Shown piece after piece: positions 60,192-64,000 of a DNA stretch of 64,000 nt. How positions within the stretch are numbered: position 1 is the stretch's first letter; each line of letters starts with the position of its first letter. Position numbers and translations under genes: made by a program. The DNA is from Pseudomonas sp. GTDB lineage: Bacteria > Pseudomonadota > Gammaproteobacteria > Pseudomonadales > Pseudomonadaceae. The notes beneath the pieces were generated by a model. The model saw only the letters and a program-made list of their open reading frames with translations, had not been told where the DNA came from and did not search any database. The DNA lies in assembly GCA_007713455.1 (NCBI GenBank), contig VMRT01000007.1, forward strand, positions 248,001 through 312,000, read 5' to 3'.

Positions 60192-61512
60192 GGCGCCCGG
60201 CCGAATGACCAATCGCCATTGCGTTTGGCTGTTCGAAGGCCGCACACACCGCCGGCACCAGTAGCCGAGCGTGGAGCGGGATTTCCAGCCCGCTGTCGTC
60301 CAGCACGATCACCCCGTCGGCATGCAGCTGCTGCAGCGCGGGCCAATGCCGCGCGTAGCGCTGCCGCACATCCACGCCGCAGCGCTGGCTGAGCGCGTCG
60401 AAATCCAGCGCGAAGGTGCAGCGCAGGTGTTCGAGCAGCAACTGGTGCAGCGGATCGACATGGCTGGCGTGCAGACCGCAAATGCTCGGTAGCTGGTCCT
60501 GGTCGAGCGCCTGCTGATAGGCCTGCGCGGTGCTGGCGTTCTGACAATAAAGGCCATCGACCCGGCTTATCGCGCCCACCCCGAACCCCAGGTGATCGCA
60601 TTCGCCGTGCAGGGTGTAGCCATGGATATCGTGGTGCAGCGCGCCGATCTCCTGAGCCATCGCCAGATCGTCGTGAGGCAGGACGAACTTGCCCAGCCCG
60701 ATGTAGCGGTAGCCGGCGGCGCTGAGCTGCTCGACACCATGGCGGTACATCGCCAGCGTATCGGCCACCGAAGCCAGGCCGAGGCGCGCGGGATTGGAAG
60801 CGACCAGAGGCGCGTCGCGGTAATCGAACATCGTCACCTGATCGGGCGCCAGCTCGATGATCGACGCCAACTTGCGCGCGAAGCTGGCCGGCGTCTGCCA
60901 GGACCTGCCGTAGCCAAGATCCAGATTCACCGAGCGGTAATGCAACGCATGGGCGGCTTCGATCACCCCGCGGATGCGCGCCGAACTGCGGAAATATTCG
61001 ACCGTGCTGCCGTCGTCCGCGCGCAGATCGGGCACCGCGACGCTTAGCTGGTTGAAGCCGAGCTCGTGCAGCGCGCCAATCAGCGGCCAGTCGACATGAG
61101 CCAGCTCGACTTCAGCGAGAAAGCTGCCGGCATGGGAATCGACGAAACTGAAACGGCTTCTGAGCAGCGTCATCAGTTCTCGTAACGCGGCGATGCCCAG
61201 CGTGCCGGTGCTCAGCCGCAATTGCTCGACCTGCTGCAGCGGCCCGGCATGGCAACCGAGCTGTTCGATCTCGCGGTGCAGCCGCAACTGATAGGCCGCG
61301 GCCTCGCCAGGCTGCAGCTCGACGCCACCGGGCTGGTGAATGGATATCGACAGCGGGCGGCCGGCGCGACGCCCCTCGCGCAACGCACGCAGCAGATCCA
61401 GCGGGGCGATCCGGTCGCTGAAATCGGCCGCAGCCGGATAGGTGCAGTGCCTCTGCCCAATCTGTCCGTAGCGTTGTACCAGCGCGTCGTCCCAGGTCAC
61501 TGAGCCAAGCAT
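60181..61512 (-). CDS. HemN-like protein lacking the radical-SAM cysteines
   Basis: 443-aa homologue of oxygen-independent coproporphyrinogen III oxidase. HemN-type elements are recognisable: YGQIGQRHCTYPAAADF, DPHAG-like DSHAGSFLAEVELAH, GFNQLSVAVPDL, NLDLGYG, YIGLGKFVLPHDDLA and a C-terminal HemN domain. Where HemN has HIPFC..C.yC.C, this protein reads SISIHQPGGVELQ and has no CxxxCxxC cluster. It therefore cannot be a standard radical-SAM enzyme; a haem-binding or regulatory role, or decay, are the options. A perfect Anr/Dnr-type palindrome lies about 75 bp upstream. Confidence 0.82.
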   Translation of the reverse strand: MLGSVTWDDALVQRYGQIGQRHCTYPAAADFSDRIAPLDLLRALREGRRAGRPLSISIHQPGGVELQPGEAAAYQLRLHREIEQLGCHAGPLQQVEQLRLSTGTLGIAALRELMTLLRSRFSFVDSHAGSFLAEVELAHVDWPLIGALHELGFNQLSVAVPDLRADDGSTVEYFRSSARIRGVIEAAHALHYRSVNLDLGYGRSWQTPASFARKLASIIELAPDQVTMFDYRDAPLVASNPARLGLASVADTLAMYRHGVEQLSAAGYRYIGLGKFVLPHDDLAMAQEIGALHHDIHGYTLHGECDHLGFGVGAISRVDGLYCQNASTAQAYQQALDQDQLPSICGLHASHVDPLHQLLLEHLRCTFALDFDALSQRCGVDVRQRYARHWPALQQLHADGVIVLDDSGLEIPLHARLLVPAVCAAFEQPNAMAIGHSAGRRRR

Positions 61513-61584
61513 GAGAGCCTCCCGGCTGCGAATATCGCGTCTGTTGCTTTACGCGGCATCATCCGCGAGCCGCTGCGGGCGACG

Positions 61585-61598
61585 TTGACGTCCGTCAA
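61585..61598 (-). promoter_or_regulatory. Anr/Dnr (FNR-type) box upstream of the hemN-like gene
   Basis: TTGAC, 4 nt, GTCAA is a perfect inverted repeat 73 bp before the hemN-like start; FNR-family consensus is TTGAT-N4-ATCAA. It suggests induction under low oxygen or nitric oxide, as for hemN in other pseudomonads. Confidence 0.6.
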
Positions 61599-61773
61599 GT
61601 AGGTGACAGATGGCCACGGCGAGCAGCCGGACGGTCAGAACTCCGACGCGAAACACGATGTGCTGCTTGAGCAACAGCCCCTCGCGAACGCCGTTCGACC
61701 AGCCGACGTTTTGAAGAAGCCAGCAGCACGATGGTATTGATAGTGCGCCATCCACGCACCCCGGAGCCCGAAC

Positions 61774-62532
61774 GTGATTCCAGCGTCCCTGATTTCCGCC
61801 CTGCGCTCGGCGCGCCATGTCGTCGTGTTCACCGGTGCTGGCGTTTCCGCCGAGAGCGGCATCCCGACCTTCCGCGACGCGCTGACCGGTTTATGGGAGC
61901 GTTTCGATCCGGGCGAGCTGGCCACACCCGAAGCGTTTCGCCGCGATCCGGCGCTGGTCTGGGGCTGGTATGAATGGCGGCGCATGCGCGTCCTCCAGTC
62001 CCAGCCGAATCCTGCTCATCTGGCCATCGCCGACCTCGCGCGCCATGTACCGCAACTGACACTGATCACGCAGAACGTCGACGACCTGCACGAGCGTGCC
62101 GGCAGCGAGGATGTCATTCACCTGCACGGCAGCCTGCACCGACCGCGCTGTTTCGCCTGCGCCCGCGAGCCAGCCGAGCCGCTGCCGGCTGCCGACGAGC
62201 CCGAAGGCGGTCGTCGCCTCGAACCGCCCCGTTGCAGCCACTGCGGCGGACGACTGCGCCCTGGCGTCGTCTGGTTCGGCGAGAGCCTGCCCGTCACCGC
62301 ACTCAATGCCGCGTTCAAGGCGGCTGGCGAATGCGACCTGCTGCTGTCGGTGGGCACCTCCGGCGTGGTCTACCCCGCCGCCGAGGTGCCACACCGGGCG
62401 CACGACGCCGGTGCCACCGTGGTGCACATAAACCCACAGGGCGAGGCGCCCGGCAGCAACCGCGAACACCTGCTTGCGCTGCCCGCCGGCAAGGCACTGC
62501 CGGAATTGCTCCATGAAGCATTTGGCGGCTGA
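61774..62532 (+). CDS. cobB: NAD-dependent protein deacylase (sirtuin)
   Basis: 252-aa Sir2 enzyme from GTG 61774 (GGAG upstream). GAGVSAESGIPTFRD binds NAD, TQNVDDLHERAG and HLHGS hold catalytic Asn and His, and two CxxC pairs bind zinc. WYEWRR supplies the Tyr-x-x-Arg pair that in class III sirtuins recognises succinyl/malonyl-lysine, so desuccinylase activity is predicted in addition to deacetylation. Confidence 0.92.
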   Translation: MIPASLISALRSARHVVVFTGAGVSAESGIPTFRDALTGLWERFDPGELATPEAFRRDPALVWGWYEWRRMRVLQSQPNPAHLAIADLARHVPQLTLITQNVDDLHERAGSEDVIHLHGSLHRPRCFACAREPAEPLPAADEPEGGRRLEPPRCSHCGGRLRPGVVWFGESLPVTALNAAFKAAGECDLLLSVGTSGVVYPAAEVPHRAHDAGATVVHINPQGEAPGSNREHLLALPAGKALPELLHEAFGG

Positions 62533-62767
62533 GGGAGAAACAATCTGCGCCCGGCCTCGGGTCTTGATCGCCCCAAAGCGGGGAGCGCGCCCGCACCGTC
62601 GCACTGTTCTGGTTCAAGCCTGCCCCGCCCAGGTCGCAGTGACGGAGGCTGATCGCTCAGCATCCGAGCGACCCGCACCGCGCAACACCGCGCAGTCGCG
62701 CGCCTGGCAGCCGCAAATCCATGCTGCCGGACAAGCTGGCATACAACCTGCAACCACCCTGACAACA

Positions 62768-62931
62768 CCTGCCGCCTCGCGGCAGGACGTCCCAGACGGT
62801 CAGCGGCGACCGTCAAGCCAACAGGCGCGGGGCCGGGTGTAGCAGGCAACGAGGCCTGACCGACCACCCCACACACCACTAATTACCAGGCAAAGGCGCC
62901 TGGAGCTGATACCAGCTCCAGGCGCCTTTTT
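62768..62931 (+). promoter_or_regulatory. nirB leader: hairpins plus intrinsic terminator (ANTAR/NasT-type antitermination)
   Basis: Three structures follow one another. An 8-bp stem lies at 62768-62786; a 7-bp stem (GACGGTC/GACCGTC, 62795-62814) closes the hexaloop AGCGGC, with A at position 1 and G at 4, the signature read by ANTAR antiterminators; then comes a 17-bp perfect terminator stem at 62892-62929 followed by TTTTT. In pseudomonads nitrite/nitrate assimilation genes are controlled by NasT in this way. The rest of the 446-bp gap after cobB shows no gene. The first hairpin's loop is not a clear hexaloop. Confidence 0.7.
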
Positions 62932-62977
62932 GCGTTTTGCCGGCCCAGTGCCGCAGCAGCTCGACTGAGGAAAGGCC

Positions 62978-64000
62978 ATGAGTTCTACCGTCACTCCGCT
63001 CACGCTCGAAAAACTGGTCATCGTCGGCAACGGCATGGTCGGTCACCACTGCATCGAACAGCTGATCGAGCGCGGCGCCCTCACCCGCTACGAGCTGCAT
63101 GTGTTCGGCGAGGAGCGCCAGCGCGCCTATGACCGCGTGCACCTGTCCGAATACTTCGGCGGTCGCGATGCCGAGTCGCTGGCCATGTGCGAGGCTGACT
63201 ACTACAGCAGCCACGGCGTCTACACCCATCTGGGCGTACAGGTGCTGGGTATCGACCGCGAACGTAAGGAGGTCGTTACCAGTTCCGGCCGCCAGCCCTA
63301 CGACCAACTGATTCTTGCCACCGGCTCCTACCCCTTCGTGCCACCGATCAGCGGTGCCGAAGGCAGCGCGCGGCTGGTCTACCGCACCCTCGACGACCTT
63401 GATGCGATTCGTGCGGCCGCCAGCGGCGCCACGCGCGGTGTGGTGGTTGGTGGCGGTCTGCTCGGCCTGGAAGCGGCCAACGCGCTGAAGTCGCTCGGCC
63501 TGGAAGCCCATGTCGTCGAATTCGCCCCGCGCCTGATGCCGGTGCAACTGGACGGCGAAGGCGGCGCGGCATTGAAGGCGCGCATCGAGGCGCTGGGCGT
63601 CGGCGTGCACCTGTCGCGCGCCACCCAGGAGATCGTTACCGGCGAGGACTACGCCTGGCGGATGAACTTCACCGACGGCGAATTCCTCGAAACCGACCTG
63701 ATCGTGTTTTCCGCCGGCATCCGCCCGCAGGACGCCCTCGGCCATGTCGCGGAGCTGGAGATCGCTCCGCGCGGCGGCATCGTGATCGACAGCGAATGCC
63801 GCACCTCGGACCCGGCGATCTTCGCCATCGGCGAGTGCGCCAGCTGGAACGGCAGCGTGTTCGGCCTGGTCGCGCCCGGCTACAGCATGGCGCGCAGTGT
63901 CGCCGCGCAGCTGGCCGAGGAACCGCACGAGCCCTTCTACGGCGCCGACATGTCGACCAAGCTCAAGCTGCTCGGCGTCGACGTCGGTTCCATCGGGGAT
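62978..64000 (+). CDS. nirB: Assimilatory nitrite reductase large subunit, N-terminal part
   Basis: The first 341 residues of NirB, which reduces nitrite to ammonia with NAD(P)H; the gene continues beyond the window. The FAD domain begins KLVIVGNGMVGHHCIEQLIERG, the NAD loop is GVVVGGGLLGLEAANAL, and IFAIGECASWNG closes the flavin site. AGGAAAG lies before the ATG. The sirohaem/Fe-S half is not seen. The leader described above fits regulation by nitrate or nitrite. Confidence 0.93.
   Translation, partial: MSSTVTPLTLEKLVIVGNGMVGHHCIEQLIERGALTRYELHVFGEERQRAYDRVHLSEYFGGRDAESLAMCEADYYSSHGVYTHLGVQVLGIDRERKEVVTSSGRQPYDQLILATGSYPFVPPISGAEGSARLVYRTLDDLDAIRAAASGATRGVVVGGGLLGLEAANALKSLGLEAHVVEFAPRLMPVQLDGEGGAALKARIEALGVGVHLSRATQEIVTGEDYAWRMNFTDGEFLETDLIVFSAGIRPQDALGHVAELEIAPRGGIVIDSECRTSDPAIFAIGECASWNGSVFGLVAPGYSMARSVAAQLAEEPHEPFYGADMSTKLKLLGVDVGSIGD

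Overview
This is a GC-rich gammaproteobacterial chromosome segment, best matched to Pseudomonas sensu lato and probably the Stutzerimonas (P. stutzeri) group. The evidence is the tRNA-Ser/yccA/tusDCBE/trpD2-like synteny, the nosP-nahK pair, pqqF, a short LOV protein of the P. putida type, and GC-rich G/C-ending codons throughout. Organism assignment is inference; no rRNA is present. The window opens inside a chemoreceptor gene and closes inside nirB.

Region 1 (0.7-26.4 kb) is a nitrogen-scavenging island built around guanidine. It has two separate guanidine-I (ykkC) riboswitches, at 783-873 and 12673-12766, each preceded by a good -24/-12 (sigma-54) promoter. The first governs an ABC permease and ATPase, two DUF1989-type subunits (carboxyguanidine deiminase), a biotin-dependent guanidine/urea carboxylase and allophanate hydrolase: the known route guanidine -> carboxyguanidine -> allophanate -> NH3 + CO2. 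The carboxylase carries an in-frame REP/BIME insertion, and a tandem array of ~141-bp units separates it from the hydrolase. The second riboswitch governs a tightly overlapping run of eleven genes: NMT1-type binding protein, membrane di-iron hydroxylase/desaturase-like protein, two SDRs, EamA transporter, a creatininase close to true creatinine amidohydrolase, isochorismatase-like cysteine hydrolase, metallo-beta-lactamase-fold hydrolase, Hri1-like protein, ABC permease and ATPase. I know of no described pathway for this set. My hypothesis is that it imports and dismantles a guanidino compound (creatinine/creatine or similar) and feeds guanidine to the first operon. A third group (MetX-like hydrolase, type III glutamine synthetase glnT, a urea-carboxylase-type binding protein, TetR regulator) completes the island. 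A frameshifted MscS-type channel lies between the two riboswitch operons.

Region 2 (26.4-40.6 kb) is mostly core: a DUF1652-like protein, tRNA-Ser(TGA), Bax-inhibitor-like YccA, TusDCB-TusE tRNA 2-thiolation proteins, a TrpD2-like protein, a YqjG-type glutathionyl-hydroquinone reductase, the NO sensor NosP with hybrid kinase NahK, a general porin and PqqF.

Region 3 (39.6-60.2 kb) looks like a light/photo-oxidative stress regulon. It has two MerR/LitR-like paralogues without B12 ligands, a short LOV photoreceptor, photolyase, folE and folX, ferrochelatase, a TudS-like Fe-S protein, and a membrane-lipid-modification set (SDR, FAD oxidoreductase, DUF1365, Cfa-type methyltransferase). Accessory genes are a chalcone-isomerase-like protein, a GPH-type transporter and a DUF3833 lipoprotein. 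TGTACA/TGTATA boxes cluster in three intergenic regions and are the probable MerR operators.

Region 4 (60.2-64 kb) has a HemN-like protein lacking the radical-SAM cysteines behind a perfect Anr/Dnr-type palindrome, a sirtuin, and the start of nirB behind a leader with an ANTAR-type hexaloop hairpin followed by a strong terminator.
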